Of a stretch of DNA of 38,595 nt, positions 14,681 to 22,919 are shown in pieces. The notes beneath the pieces were generated by a model that did no database searches, was not told the DNA's origin, and saw only the letters and a list, made by a program, of their open reading frames with translations. The translations under genes and the position numbers were made by a program. Within the stretch, counting starts at the first letter, position 1, and each line of letters begins with the position of its first letter. The DNA lies in assembly GCA_005879795.1 (NCBI GenBank), contig VBKJ01000195.1:1-38595 (forward strand), given 5' to 3'. Origin of the DNA: Deltaproteobacteria bacterium. GTDB lineage: Bacteria > Desulfobacterota > Binatia > DP-6.

Positions 14681-15526
14681 TCAGGCCGCCGGCGCGCCGT
14701 TCCTGCCGCGCGGGGCCAGGCGCAGCGCCTGGCGCACGAGGCGCGGCACGAGCCGGGGCCGCAGCAGGCGTGGATCGTACTCCGCGAGGCGGCGCTCGTT
14801 CTCGCGGAGACAGGTCTCGGCGAGCGTCCTGAGCGTCACCTCGCCGATCGAGTCGGGCACCTGCATGGTGAAGTCGTCGCCCTCGTCCGCAGCGCGCAGC
14901 TGGAGCGCCGTCCTCGCTCGCCCGAACGCCTGGAGCGAGATGCCGAGGCCGCGGCGCACCAGGAAGCGGGCCTTGCGGTGGAACGGCAGCTGGAGCCGGC
15001 GGTACGCCACCCAGTTGGTGAAGAAGAGGATGTGGCGCGCCTCCTCCTGCATGACGCCGTCGAAGCGCTCGACCAGCGGGCCCGGGAAGATGCCCGAGTC
15101 CGCCGCCAGGCGGAAGAGCCCGAAGGCGAAGAAGGAGTCGAAGCACTCCCCGTAGCCCATGCGGAGAAAGCCCCACTCCGCGTCGCGCGGGCGCACGCCC
15201 TCGCCCTCGGGGATGGGGATGCCGTAGTGGGCGAGCATGCTCTCCAGGAGCGCCGCGTGGCGGCTCTCCTCGTAGGCCTGCATGGCGATCGCCTCGTGCA
15301 GCACGGGGTCGCGCTCGACCTCGGCCATGGCCTGCACACGCGCGCCGGCGGTGCGCTCGCTCGACACGGCCTCGGCCCAGAAAGGCAGCGCACGCAGGCG
15401 CTGGAGATCGGCGCTGCTCAGCTCGGGCCAGCGCACGTCGCGCACCTCGTAGGCATGAAAGGTGTCGAGAAACTCCCGGCAGAAGAGAGCCTTGTGCTCG
15501 GCGCTGCCGATGTTCGGTGCTCGCAT
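14681..15526 (-). CDS. Ferritin-like diiron protein
   Basis: A 281-residue helical protein with two EExRH motifs, EESRH at 86-90 and EEARH at 161-165. With upstream acidic residues these give the carboxylate/histidine set of a four-helix diiron centre. Length and architecture fit ferritin-like oxidase or AurF/desaturase-type enzymes rather than bacterioferritin. It is followed by an SDR, so a lipid or alcohol oxidation step is possible; the substrate is unknown. The ATG at 15526 begins the region of sensible protein. A TTGCCC/TATAGG promoter candidate lies just upstream. Confidence 0.8.
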   Translation of the reverse strand: MRAPNIGSAEHKALFCREFLDTFHAYEVRDVRWPELSSADLQRLRALPFWAEAVSSERTAGARVQAMAEVERDPVLHEAIAMQAYEESRHAALLESMLAHYGIPIPEGEGVRPRDAEWGFLRMGYGECFDSFFAFGLFRLAADSGIFPGPLVERFDGVMQEEARHILFFTNWVAYRRLQLPFHRKARFLVRRGLGISLQAFGRARTALQLRAADEGDDFTMQVPDSIGEVTLRTLAETCLRENERRLAEYDPRLLRPRLVPRLVRQALRLAPRGRNGAPAA

Positions 15527-15550
15527 CCTTGCGCGCGCGGTTCGCGCCCC

Positions 15551-15580
15551 CCTATAGCGGGCGCACCACCCCCGGGGCAA
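15551..15580 (-). promoter_or_regulatory. Candidate sigma-70 promoter of the ferritin-like gene
   Basis: On the minus strand TTGCCC (15580-15575) and TATAGG (15556-15551) are separated by 18 nt and lie about 25 nt before the start codon. Each box matches the consensus at 4 of 6 positions. It is back to back with the promoter candidate of the lipoprotein gene. Confidence 0.35.
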
Positions 15581-15601
15581 GGCGCCGCGTCCAGGACGAA
15601 T

Positions 15602-15630
15602 TTGACTGGATGGGGGGCCCTCCCTATGGT
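15602..15630 (+). promoter_or_regulatory. Candidate sigma-70 promoter of the cupredoxin-like lipoprotein gene
   Basis: TTGACT (15602-15607), a 17-nt spacer and TATGGT (15625-15630). Transcription would begin close to the ATG at 15638, so the mRNA could be nearly leaderless. This would also explain why no Shine-Dalgarno sequence precedes that ATG. Confidence 0.4.
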
Positions 15631-15637
15631 CGCGCCG

Positions 15638-16387
15638 ATGTCGCGAGCGTTCCTGGCCCTCGCGCTCGGCCTTCTCGCGGCCTGCGGCCGCGACGAGAGC
15701 GCATGCACCGCGTCGCGCACCGCGACGCCGCTCGATCCCGCGACCGCCGGCACGATCACCGGCACGGTCACCTTCGCCGGCACGCCGCCCGCCATGAAGC
15801 CCGTGGCGCTCGGCGGCGACCCGCAGTGCGCCGCCCAGCACCAGGGGCCGGTGCTCACGGGCGACGTGCTGGTGCACGACGGACGCGTCGAGAACGCCTT
15901 CGTCTACGTCAAGGACGGCCTCGGGGCACGCACCTTCGCCGTCCCCGACACGCAGGTCACGATCGACCAGGTGGGCTGCGTCTACAAACCGCACGTGGCC
16001 GGCGTCCAGGCCTGCCAGCCGATCGAGTTCGAGAACGACGACCCGACGCTGCACAACGTGCACGGCACGCCCACCGGCTCCGCGCCGTGGAACTTCGGTA
16101 TGGCACTTCAGGGCAGCAAGCGGCGCATCCGGGTCGAGAACCCCGAGGTGATGATCCCGGTCACCTGCGACGTGCATCCCTGGATGCGCGCCTACGTGGG
16201 CGTCCTCCCTCATCCCTACTTCGCGGTAACGGGCGCCGACGGGCGCTTCACGCTCCGGGGCGTGCCCGCGGGAGAGTACGTGGTCGCGAGCTGGCACGAG
16301 CGCTTCGGGACGCGCGAGGCGCGCGTCATTCTGGGCGCCGGCGAGACGAAGGATGTCGCCTTCGCCTACCCCGGCAGCGGGAATTGA
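15638..16387 (+). CDS. Cupredoxin-like lipoprotein
   Basis: A 249-residue protein with a lipoprotein signal (MSRAFLALALGLLAACG, lipidated Cys16). A cupredoxin-like domain follows: His139 in PTLHNVHG, then TCDVHPWM with Cys177, His180 and Met183, a plausible type-1 copper ligand set. The last 60 residues (TGADGRFTLRGVPAGEYVVA) are a small Ig-like carboxypeptidase-regulatory fold. It should sit in the periplasm, anchored to a membrane. An in-frame ATG at 15626 is possible, but it lies in the putative -10 box. The PuuD-like membrane gene follows after 57 nt, so the two may act together in electron transfer. Confidence 0.82.
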   Translation: MSRAFLALALGLLAACGRDESACTASRTATPLDPATAGTITGTVTFAGTPPAMKPVALGGDPQCAAQHQGPVLTGDVLVHDGRVENAFVYVKDGLGARTFAVPDTQVTIDQVGCVYKPHVAGVQACQPIEFENDDPTLHNVHGTPTGSAPWNFGMALQGSKRRIRVENPEVMIPVTCDVHPWMRAYVGVLPHPYFAVTGADGRFTLRGVPAGEYVVASWHERFGTREARVILGAGETKDVAFAYPGSGN

Positions 16388-16444
16388 CGAACCGCCGCCT
16401 CACTTGATAGCTGGCTCCCCGACCAACCGAGGAGGGGGGAACTC

Positions 16445-17203
16445 ATGCAGGCAAGCGCGGCGCTCGAAGCACTCTTTCGGTGGATTCACATCGTCGCCGG
16501 CATCCTCTGGATCGGCCTCCTCTACTTTTTCAACTTCGTGAACGCCGGGTTCGCGGCGACCATGGACGGCCCCACGAAGCAGAAGGTGGTGCCCGAGCTG
16601 ATGCCGCGCGCGCTCTACTGGTTCCGCTGGGGCGCGGCGTGGACCTGGGTGACGGGCGTGCTGCTGCTCCTGCTGGTGTTCTGGCACGGCGGCCTCATGT
16701 TCGGCCCCGGGGGCGGGTCGACCACGCTCGCCGTCCTCATGGTCCTGGTGACCTTCCTGGCCGCGGCGCTCTACGATGTCCTCGCCAAGAGCGGCTGGGG
16801 CAAGGACATCCGGCTCGTCGGCGGGGTGGGCTGGGCGCTCGCGGTGCTGGTCATCCTCGGCTACCTGGCCGCCGGCTTCGGCTACCGCGCCTACGTCATT
16901 CACACCGGGGCCATGTTCGGCACCATCATGGCGTTCAACGTGTGGATGCGGATCTGGCCGGCGCAGCGCAAGATCATCACGGCCACCAAGCAGGGGCAGG
17001 CGCCCGACCCCGCGTTGGTCGCGCTCTCAGGCACGCGCTCGCGGCACAACACGTATCTCTCGGTGCCGCTCGTCTGGACGATGATCAACCTCCACACCAG
17101 CGCCTTTTCGGGGAACGTGGCCTACCTGATCCTCGCCATCCCGGTCGGGTGGGCGGCGGTGTACCTGATCTACAGCAAGGCGGGGACCGTCAAGGGATTC
17201 TGA
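16445..17203 (+). CDS. PuuD/urate-oxidase-N-type integral membrane protein
   Basis: A 252-residue protein with about seven hydrophobic segments. The N-terminus RWIHIVAGILWIGLLYFFNF is the typical start of the Urate_ox_N (PuuD) membrane domain, and histidines such as those in RWIHIV, FWHGGLMF and VIHTGAMFG are candidate haem or metal ligands. The C-terminal cytochrome c domain of PuuD is absent: the protein ends after the last membrane helix (YLIYSKAGTVKGF), with no CxxCH. Urate oxidation is thus unproven; a quinol- or copper-linked membrane redox role with the upstream lipoprotein is possible. GAGGGGGG precedes the ATG. Confidence 0.8.
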   Translation: MQASAALEALFRWIHIVAGILWIGLLYFFNFVNAGFAATMDGPTKQKVVPELMPRALYWFRWGAAWTWVTGVLLLLLVFWHGGLMFGPGGGSTTLAVLMVLVTFLAAALYDVLAKSGWGKDIRLVGGVGWALAVLVILGYLAAGFGYRAYVIHTGAMFGTIMAFNVWMRIWPAQRKIITATKQGQAPDPALVALSGTRSRHNTYLSVPLVWTMINLHTSAFSGNVAYLILAIPVGWAAVYLIYSKAGTVKGF

Positions 17204-17221
17204 CGTCGGGTACCCGCCCCC

Positions 17222-17599
17222 CTACGCGCGGCGGACGCCGAACGTACCGAGGGCTTTGGCGACCAGGGTGCCGTCGCTCGTCGTGACCTCGCCCTCGGCG
17301 ATCGCGATGGCCTGGCGGAGGCTCAGCACGCGGGTGCGGCAGAAGAGGAGCTGCTCGCGCGAGAAGGCGACGTAGGTGACGTTGAGGTTGTGGGTCGCGA
17401 TGCGGTCGGCGGGGCCCAGGCGGCGGTGGAGGGCGACGCCGAGGCTCGTGTCGAGGAGCGCGGCGATGAAGCCGCCGTGCACGGCGCCGAAGGGGCTCAT
17501 GAGCGCGGCAGGGACGTCCATGCGGACGAGCGCCTCCTCGGCGTCGGCGCGCTCGATGGTGAGGCCGAGCAGCTCCATGAAGCCGGGCAACGCACTCAC
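17222..17599 (-). CDS. PaaI-type hotdog thioesterase
   Basis: A 125-residue hotdog-fold protein with FGAVHGGFIAALLDTSLGVA, the HGG motif of PaaI-like acyl-CoA thioesterases and the acidic residue at the helix. It should hydrolyse aryl- or acyl-CoAs that accumulate during degradation. The GTG start overlaps the stop of the dCTP deaminase gene (GTGA), which fixes the start and indicates translational coupling, although the two functions are unrelated. Confidence 0.85.
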   Translation of the reverse strand: MSALPGFMELLGLTIERADAEEALVRMDVPAALMSPFGAVHGGFIAALLDTSLGVALHRRLGPADRIATHNLNVTYVAFSREQLLFCRTRVLSLRQAIAIAEGEVTTSDGTLVAKALGTFGVRRA

Positions 17600-18105
17600 A
17601 GCGATTCCTGCACCTTGAAGCGGCCGGCGTAGACCGCGCTCCCCTCGCAACGCTGGAGCACGATCTGGCACACCGGCACTCCGGCGTGGATGGCGAGCGG
17701 GCGGTCGGCGACGTTCGACATCTCGAGCACCTGGCGGCTGTTCACGCCGGGGGCGACGAAGCCCGAGGTGACGTGGACCATGAGCCCGAGCCGCGCGAAG
17801 CGGCTCCGCCCCTCGAGCCAGCCGCTGATGTCGGGCGGCAGACGGAGGCGCTCGCGCGTGATGGCGTGGATCGTCTCGCCGGGCTTCAAGAGGTACGCGT
17901 CGTCGAGCCGGCGCACCCGCGTCACCGCGCGGTAGTCGGCGTCCTCGGTCACCTCGATCGCATCGGTCCCGTCATCGAAGACGCGGATCTCGTCGCCCAG
18001 ATGGAGGTCGATCGAGGCCGGCCCGATCTGCTCGGGGGCGAGCGGCTCGATCGCCAGGCGGCCCTTGGCGATCTCGGCCAGGATCACGTCGCGCGTGAGG
18101 ATCAT
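17596..18105 (-). CDS. dcd: dCTP deaminase
   Basis: A 169-residue trimeric-dUTPase-fold enzyme. PASIDLHLGDEIRVF at the N-terminus, EGRSRFARLGLMVH (nucleotide-binding SRxxRxG) and the C-terminal VLEMSN with the catalytic Glu fit dCTP deaminase, which makes dUTP for dTMP synthesis. Slightly shorter than the 190-residue E. coli enzyme, as in many deaminases of this group. The ATG at 18105 lies at the start of homology (MILTRDVILAEIAKGRL); the upstream extension to 18162 is not used. Divergent from the crotonase gene at 18161. Confidence 0.9.
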   Translation of the reverse strand: MILTRDVILAEIAKGRLAIEPLAPEQIGPASIDLHLGDEIRVFDDGTDAIEVTEDADYRAVTRVRRLDDAYLLKPGETIHAITRERLRLPPDISGWLEGRSRFARLGLMVHVTSGFVAPGVNSRQVLEMSNVADRPLAIHAGVPVCQIVLQRCEGSAVYAGRFKVQESL

Positions 18106-18160
18106 CGCCCGGCGAGTGTAGCAGAAGCCCGGCGGTGGTATACACGACGAGGGGGACGCC

Positions 18161-18940
18161 ATGCGCTACGAGCACATCCTGGTCTCGGCCGCCGCGGGGC
18201 TCACGACCATCACCATGAACCGCCCCGAGCGGCGGAACGCCCTCTCCGAGGCGCACATGCGGGAGCTGATCGCGGCGCTCCGCGCCGCCGCAGAGCAGCC
18301 CGACACCCGCGCGATCGTGATCGCCGCGAACGGCCCCGTCTTCTCCGCGGGTCACGACTTCGCCGACATGGTGGAGCGCGACCTCGACGGCATGCGCCGC
18401 CTGCTCGCCACCTGCACCGAGCTCATGCTGACGCTCCGGCGCCTGTCCCAGCCGGTCGTGGCGCGCGTGCAGGGCCTCGCCACCGCCGCCGGCTGCCAGC
18501 TCGTCGCCTCCTGCGACCTCGCGGTCGCGGCCGAGGAGGCGAGCTTCGCCACCCCGGGCGGCAAGGGCGGCTGGTTCTGCCACACGCCGAGCGTGGCCGT
18601 GGCACGCGCCGTGGGCGCCAAGCGCGCGCTCGAGCTCGCGCTGACGGGCGATCCGATCGACGCCCGCACCGCGCTCGCCTGGGGGCTCGTCAACCGCGTC
18701 GTCCCCCGCGCGCGGCTCGACGAGGAGAGCGAGGCGCTCGCGCGCGCGGCGAGCCGCGGCAGCCTCGCGTCCAAGGCGCTCGGCAAGCGCACCTTTTACG
18801 ACACGATCGACCTGGACCTCGAGGCGGCCTACGCGGGCGCCTGCGAGGCCATGGCGACGAGCGCGATGACGCCCGACGGGCGCGAGGCGATGCTCTCCTT
18901 CCTCGAGAAGCGCCCGGGCGTCTACCCAGCGAGGCGCTGA
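18161..18940 (+). CDS. ECHDC3-like crotonase without both hydratase glutamates
   Basis: A 259-residue crotonase-fold protein. FSAGHDFADM gives the first oxyanion-hole part, and TAAGCQLVASCDLAVA and SFATPGGKGGWF give the second. Gln and Gly stand where enoyl-CoA hydratase has Glu144 and Glu164, as in the ECHDC3 subfamily. It is therefore probably not a simple hydratase; ECHDC3-type chemistry is not established. GAGGGGG lies 5 nt before the ATG. The end is 14 nt from the alpha-glucan phosphorylase gene on the same strand. Confidence 0.88.
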   Translation: MRYEHILVSAAAGLTTITMNRPERRNALSEAHMRELIAALRAAAEQPDTRAIVIAANGPVFSAGHDFADMVERDLDGMRRLLATCTELMLTLRRLSQPVVARVQGLATAAGCQLVASCDLAVAAEEASFATPGGKGGWFCHTPSVAVARAVGAKRALELALTGDPIDARTALAWGLVNRVVPRARLDEESEALARAASRGSLASKALGKRTFYDTIDLDLEAAYAGACEAMATSAMTPDGREAMLSFLEKRPGVYPARR

Positions 18941-18954
18941 GGCACCCCGTCCGC

Positions 18955-20532
18955 GTGGGTACCGTCGCCTACTTCTGCATGGAGTTCGGACTCCACGAGG
19001 AGTTCCCGATCTACGCCGGCGGCCTCGGCGTCCTGGCGGGTGACTTCCTGAAGGCCGCGCAGGACCTGGGCCTGCCCGTGGTGGGCGTCGGGCTGCGCTG
19101 GGCGCGCGGCTACTCGCGCCAGCGGATCGGCGACGACGGCGTCCCGGTCGACGAGTTCCCGGAGTACGATGCCGGCTTCCTCGCGGACACGGGCGCGCGT
19201 GTGCGCGTGCGTGTGGCGGCGCGCGAGGTCGAGCTGCGCGTGTGGCGCACCGACCGCTGGGGGAACGCGCCGCTCTTCCTCCTGGAACCGGTGGCCGAGG
19301 AGGACACGTGGATCACGCACCGCCTCTACGAGCCGCGCCTCGACCGCCGCGTGGCGCAGGAGATCCTGCTCGGCGTGGGCGGCGTGCGCGCGCTCGCCGC
19401 GCTCGGGCTCGAGGTCGACACCTACCACTTCAACGAGGGCCACGCGGTGTTCGGCGGCATCGCGATGATCGCCGACCGCATGGCGCTGGGGGCGGCGTTT
19501 CCCGCCGCCTGGGCCGACGTGCGCCGGCGCATCGTGTTCACCACGCACACGCCCGTCCCTGCCGGCAACGAAACCCATCCGCTGGCCGAGCTGAGGCGCC
19601 TCGGCGCGTGCCGCGAGCTGGCGGATGGCGAGATGCGAGCGATCGGAGGCGACCCGTTCAACATGACGGTGGCCGGGCTCCGCCTCTCGCGCCGCGCCAA
19701 TGCGGTGTCGGCGCTCCACGGCGAGGTCTCGCGCACCATGTGGCGCGACGTGGAGGGCGCGAGCGAGATCGTCGCCATCACCAACGGCGTGCACGTCCCG
19801 ACCTGGCAGGACCCGCGCATCGGCGCGGCGCGCGGCGCGCCCGATGCCCTGTGGGCGGCGCATCAGGCGCTCAAGCGCGAGACGGTCGAGGACGTCGCCG
19901 CACGCACCGGCGTGCGCCTCGACCCCGACGTGCTGACGCTCGGCTTCGCGCGCCGCGCCGCCGGCTACAAGCGCGCCGACCTGATCTTCTCCGACCCGGC
20001 GCGCATCGAGCCGCTGCTCGCGGGCCGACGCCTCCAGCTCGTGTTCGCCGGCAAGGCGCATCCCGACGACGGGGACGGGCGGCAGATCGTCGCCACGCTG
20101 GTGGCCATGGCGCGGCGCCACCCCGGGGCCGTGGTGTTCGTGCACGACTACGGCATGGCGATCGGCCGCAGCCTGACGCGCGGCGTGGACGTCTGGCTCA
20201 ACAACCCGCTCCGCCCGCTCGAGGCGTGCGGCACGTCGGGCATGAAGGCGGCGCTGAACGGCGCCATCAACGTCTCCATCCTGGACGGCTGGTGGCCGGA
20301 GGCGTGCCGGCACGGCGAGAACGGCTGGGCGATCGGCGACCGCGGCGAGCCCGACCACGCCCGCGACGTGGACGCGCTCTACGCGACGCTGGAGCGCGAG
20401 GTCCTGCCCGCGTGGGCCGACCGCGCGCGCTGGCTCGCGATGATGCAGGCCAGCATCGCCACGGTCGAGGAGCGCTTCTCGGCGGCGCGGATGGTGCGCG
20501 AGTACTTCGCGCGGCTCTACGCACGCGGGTAG
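18955..20532 (+). CDS. Alpha-glucan (glycogen/starch) phosphorylase, short form
   Basis: A 525-residue enzyme. VAYFCMEFGLHEEFPIYAGG is the usual start of the catalytic part, and YHFNEGHAVF and ITNGVHVPTW are active-site strands. GFARRAAGYKRADLIF and EACGTSGMKAALNGAIN follow, the latter carrying the Lys that binds pyridoxal phosphate. It releases glucose-1-phosphate from storage glucans. The roughly 100-residue N-terminal domain of the common 700-850-residue relatives is absent; upstream lies another gene, so the short form looks native. The GTG at 18955 is the only plausible start before the homology. The other glycogen genes are not nearby. Confidence 0.88.
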   Translation: MGTVAYFCMEFGLHEEFPIYAGGLGVLAGDFLKAAQDLGLPVVGVGLRWARGYSRQRIGDDGVPVDEFPEYDAGFLADTGARVRVRVAAREVELRVWRTDRWGNAPLFLLEPVAEEDTWITHRLYEPRLDRRVAQEILLGVGGVRALAALGLEVDTYHFNEGHAVFGGIAMIADRMALGAAFPAAWADVRRRIVFTTHTPVPAGNETHPLAELRRLGACRELADGEMRAIGGDPFNMTVAGLRLSRRANAVSALHGEVSRTMWRDVEGASEIVAITNGVHVPTWQDPRIGAARGAPDALWAAHQALKRETVEDVAARTGVRLDPDVLTLGFARRAAGYKRADLIFSDPARIEPLLAGRRLQLVFAGKAHPDDGDGRQIVATLVAMARRHPGAVVFVHDYGMAIGRSLTRGVDVWLNNPLRPLEACGTSGMKAALNGAINVSILDGWWPEACRHGENGWAIGDRGEPDHARDVDALYATLEREVLPAWADRARWLAMMQASIATVEERFSAARMVREYFARLYARG

Positions 20533-20651
20533 GCCTGCGCGAAGGCGTAGTCTGGAAGGACGGAGAGCCCGGGCATGCCACCGCCGCGCAGGGCTCCGCG
20601 CCGGCGTGCGCGCCGGTCACGCGCCAGCCGCCGCCCTCGAGCCCTCGCTGC

Positions 20652-21701
20652 TCAGACGACCGTCGCCGCCACGCCGCGCTCGCTCAGCGCCGCGCGCACG
20701 TCGCCGGCAAGCAGCCGCGCCGCCGCCTCGTCGCCGCGCAGGTGCGCGTCCATGTGCGCGACCGCGAGGCCTCGGATGGCGAGATGCGCCCGCTCGCCGG
20801 GTATGAGGTCCTGGATGGGCGGGATCGCCTTCTGCACGTCCTCGAAGAGCGGATCCTGCGGCATCATGCGGAAGAGTTCGTGCGTCTCCTCGACGCGGTC
20901 GCAGAAATGCAAGTGGTCGGCGTCCTCGACGACGACCATCCGCTTCACCCCCAGGGTCTGCTCGAAGAGCTCGTGCATGCCGGCGAGCGGCAGGAGCGAG
21001 TCGCGGCCCGCGACCACGTAGAGCGTCGGCACCTCGCGGTCCCAGCGGAGGTCCACCGACTCGCGCAGCAGGTTCACGGGGAGCGGGCTCGCTCCGCCCG
21101 CCGGCGCGAGCGGCAGCGCGGCCCGGATGCGGCGGTCGCGCGCCGTGGTGGTGAGCGTCGTCCAGCCGCCGAAGCTGTGTCCCGCCATGCCGATGCGGTC
21201 GGGATCCGCGAGGCCGTCCATGCCGAGGACGTGGTCGATCGTGAAGCTCACGTCCGCCGGGCGGAGTATCACGAATTCGCGCAGCACCGTGTCGGGATGG
21301 GGGAGCCTGCCTCCCGCCCCGAGGATCAGCACCCCCTGTACGACCTCGAGCATCGTGTTGCCGGTGTGATCGACCGCGGCCACCACGTAGCCGTGGCTCG
21401 CGAGATGCGTGCAGAGGAAGGTCGACTGCCGGCGGTGGCCGCCGTAGCCGTGTGAGAACGCGACCAGCGCGTGCCGTCCGGGGCGCGGTGTCGCGTCGCG
21501 CACGGCCTCCTGCCACACGGGCGGGAAGCCGGGGATCAGCTGGTAGGTGTCGCGCGCCGATTCCGCGACGTCCCTGCCCGCGTACTCGTCGGTCGCCGGG
21601 TACCAGAGCTCGACGGGCAGCGGACGGTCCTGCCGCGAGAGCACGACGGTGCGCACGCCGACCGGGAATGGCCCGCGCGCGAAGGGATCGTAGCCTCCCA
21701 A
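20652..21701 (-). CDS. Dienelactone/PAF-acetylhydrolase-like alpha/beta hydrolase
   Basis: A 349-residue alpha/beta hydrolase: FSHGYGGHRRQSTF, nucleophile in AGHSFGG, Asp in VVAGRDSLLP and His in EDADHLHF. The N-terminal RPLPVELWYPATDEY is typical of the platelet-activating-factor-acetylhydrolase/dienelactone hydrolase group. The TTG start lies 3 nt after the stop of the thiolase gene, with AAGGA 7 nt upstream, so the pair is cotranscribed. It would cleave an ester or lactone; whether this belongs to the thiolase pathway is inference. The 119 nt to the convergent phosphorylase gene hold no gene. Confidence 0.85.
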   Translation of the reverse strand: MGGYDPFARGPFPVGVRTVVLSRQDRPLPVELWYPATDEYAGRDVAESARDTYQLIPGFPPVWQEAVRDATPRPGRHALVAFSHGYGGHRRQSTFLCTHLASHGYVVAAVDHTGNTMLEVVQGVLILGAGGRLPHPDTVLREFVILRPADVSFTIDHVLGMDGLADPDRIGMAGHSFGGWTTLTTTARDRRIRAALPLAPAGGASPLPVNLLRESVDLRWDREVPTLYVVAGRDSLLPLAGMHELFEQTLGVKRMVVVEDADHLHFCDRVEETHELFRMMPQDPLFEDVQKAIPPIQDLIPGERAHLAIRGLAVAHMDAHLRGDEAAARLLAGDVRAALSERGVAATVV

Positions 21702-21704
21702 CGC

Positions 21705-22856
21705 TCAGTCCTTCCTGTACATGGTGACGACGCAGGCGCCGCCGAGTCCGACGTTGTGCTGGAGGCCGACGCGGGCGCCCTCGACCTGGCGCTTCTCGGC
21801 GATCCCGGCGAGCTGCCAGACGAGCTCGGCGCACTGCGCGAGCCCGGTCGCGCCCAGGGGATGGCCCTTGGAGAGGAGGCCGCCCGAGGGGTTCACCACC
21901 CACCTCCCGCCGTAGGTCACCTCGTCCTCGTCGATCAGCCGCCCACCCTCGCCGGGCTGGCAGAGCCCGAGCGACTCGTAGGTGATGAGCTCGTTCGTGC
22001 TGAAGCAGTCGTGCAGCTCGATCACCTGCACATCCTCGGGGCCGAGGCCCGTCTGCTCGTAGACCGCCTTGGCCGCCCGGCGCGACATGCCGACGCCGAT
22101 GAGGCCCATGGCGCCCTGGGCGAAGTCGTCGAGCAGATCGGTCGCCATCGCCTGCCCGATGATCTTGACCGGCCGGCTGTGCCCGTGCGCCCGCGCGAAA
22201 TCCTGCGAGCAGAGGATCGCCGCACCTGCGCCGTCGGAGGTGGGGCAGCACTGGAGGAGTGTCAGGGGGTCGTAGATCAGGCGCGAGGCGAGGACCTCCT
22301 CGAGCGTGCACGCCTCGCGGTACTGGGAGCGCGGGTTGTTCACGGAGTGACGGTGGTTCTTGACGCTCACCTTCGCGAACTGCTCTTTGGTCGTGCCGTA
22401 GAGCTCCATGTGGTGGCGGCCGCCGTCACCGAACATCACGGCCGCCGCGGGCGGCCGCTTCTTCGCCTCCTCGTCGTACCTCTCCTTGAGCCCCGTCAGC
22501 TGGCCGTCGAGCGGACCCTTCTCCATCTTCTCGAAGCCGAAGGCGAGCACGCACTCGTTCATGCCCGACGCGATCGCCTGGTAGCCCAGGTGGAGCGCGC
22601 TCGAGCCCGTCGAGCAGTAGCTGTGCACGTTGTAGACGGGGATGCCGCCGAGGCCCATGTAGTAGAGGGCGCGCTGCCCCTGGCAGCTCATGCCGTTCAC
22701 GTAGCCGGCGAAGGCCTGCTCGAACTTGTCCGGGGCGATGCCGGCCATGCCGAGGGCAGCGGTCACCGCCTCCTTCACCAGGTCGGTGAAGTCGAGCTCG
22801 CAGCGCTCGAACTTGGTCATGCCGACGCCGATCACGCACACGTCTCGCTTCGCCAT
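21705..22856 (-). CDS. SCP-x/lipid-transfer-type thiolase with intact catalytic Cys
   Basis: A 383-residue thiolase-fold protein (IGVGMTKFERCELDF, then SYCSTGSSALHLGYQA with nucleophile Cys81, ELHDCFSTNELI, KGHPLGATG and QHNVGLGG). All SCP-2 thiolase signatures are present, unlike the first thiolase of the window, which has Ser at this position. It should cleave 3-oxoacyl-CoAs of branched-chain fatty acids or sterol-type side chains. The ATG at 22856 has GAGGAG just upstream. It is cotranscribed with the downstream alpha/beta hydrolase. Confidence 0.92.
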   Translation of the reverse strand: MAKRDVCVIGVGMTKFERCELDFTDLVKEAVTAALGMAGIAPDKFEQAFAGYVNGMSCQGQRALYYMGLGGIPVYNVHSYCSTGSSALHLGYQAIASGMNECVLAFGFEKMEKGPLDGQLTGLKERYDEEAKKRPPAAAVMFGDGGRHHMELYGTTKEQFAKVSVKNHRHSVNNPRSQYREACTLEEVLASRLIYDPLTLLQCCPTSDGAGAAILCSQDFARAHGHSRPVKIIGQAMATDLLDDFAQGAMGLIGVGMSRRAAKAVYEQTGLGPEDVQVIELHDCFSTNELITYESLGLCQPGEGGRLIDEDEVTYGGRWVVNPSGGLLSKGHPLGATGLAQCAELVWQLAGIAEKRQVEGARVGLQHNVGLGGACVVTMYRKD

Positions 22857-22919
22857 GGCTCCTCGAGTCCTCCTGTGTTCGGGCCCGAGCCTACCGGCGG
22901 CGCCCGGCCGCGGCAAGAC

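Noticed and set aside
14126-15637. Plus-strand extension in front of the lipoprotein
   Set aside because: It is the antisense of the SDR and diiron genes; the signal peptide and promoter place the true start at 15638.
17686-18954. Long upstream extension of the phosphorylase frame
   Set aside because: It overlaps the dCTP deaminase and crotonase genes out of phase and is rich in Arg/Pro without homology.
18941-18954. Operon of the ECHDC3-like crotonase with the phosphorylase as one pathway
   Set aside because: They are close and on the same strand, but fatty acyl-CoA and glycogen chemistry have no evident link; co-transcription may be incidental.
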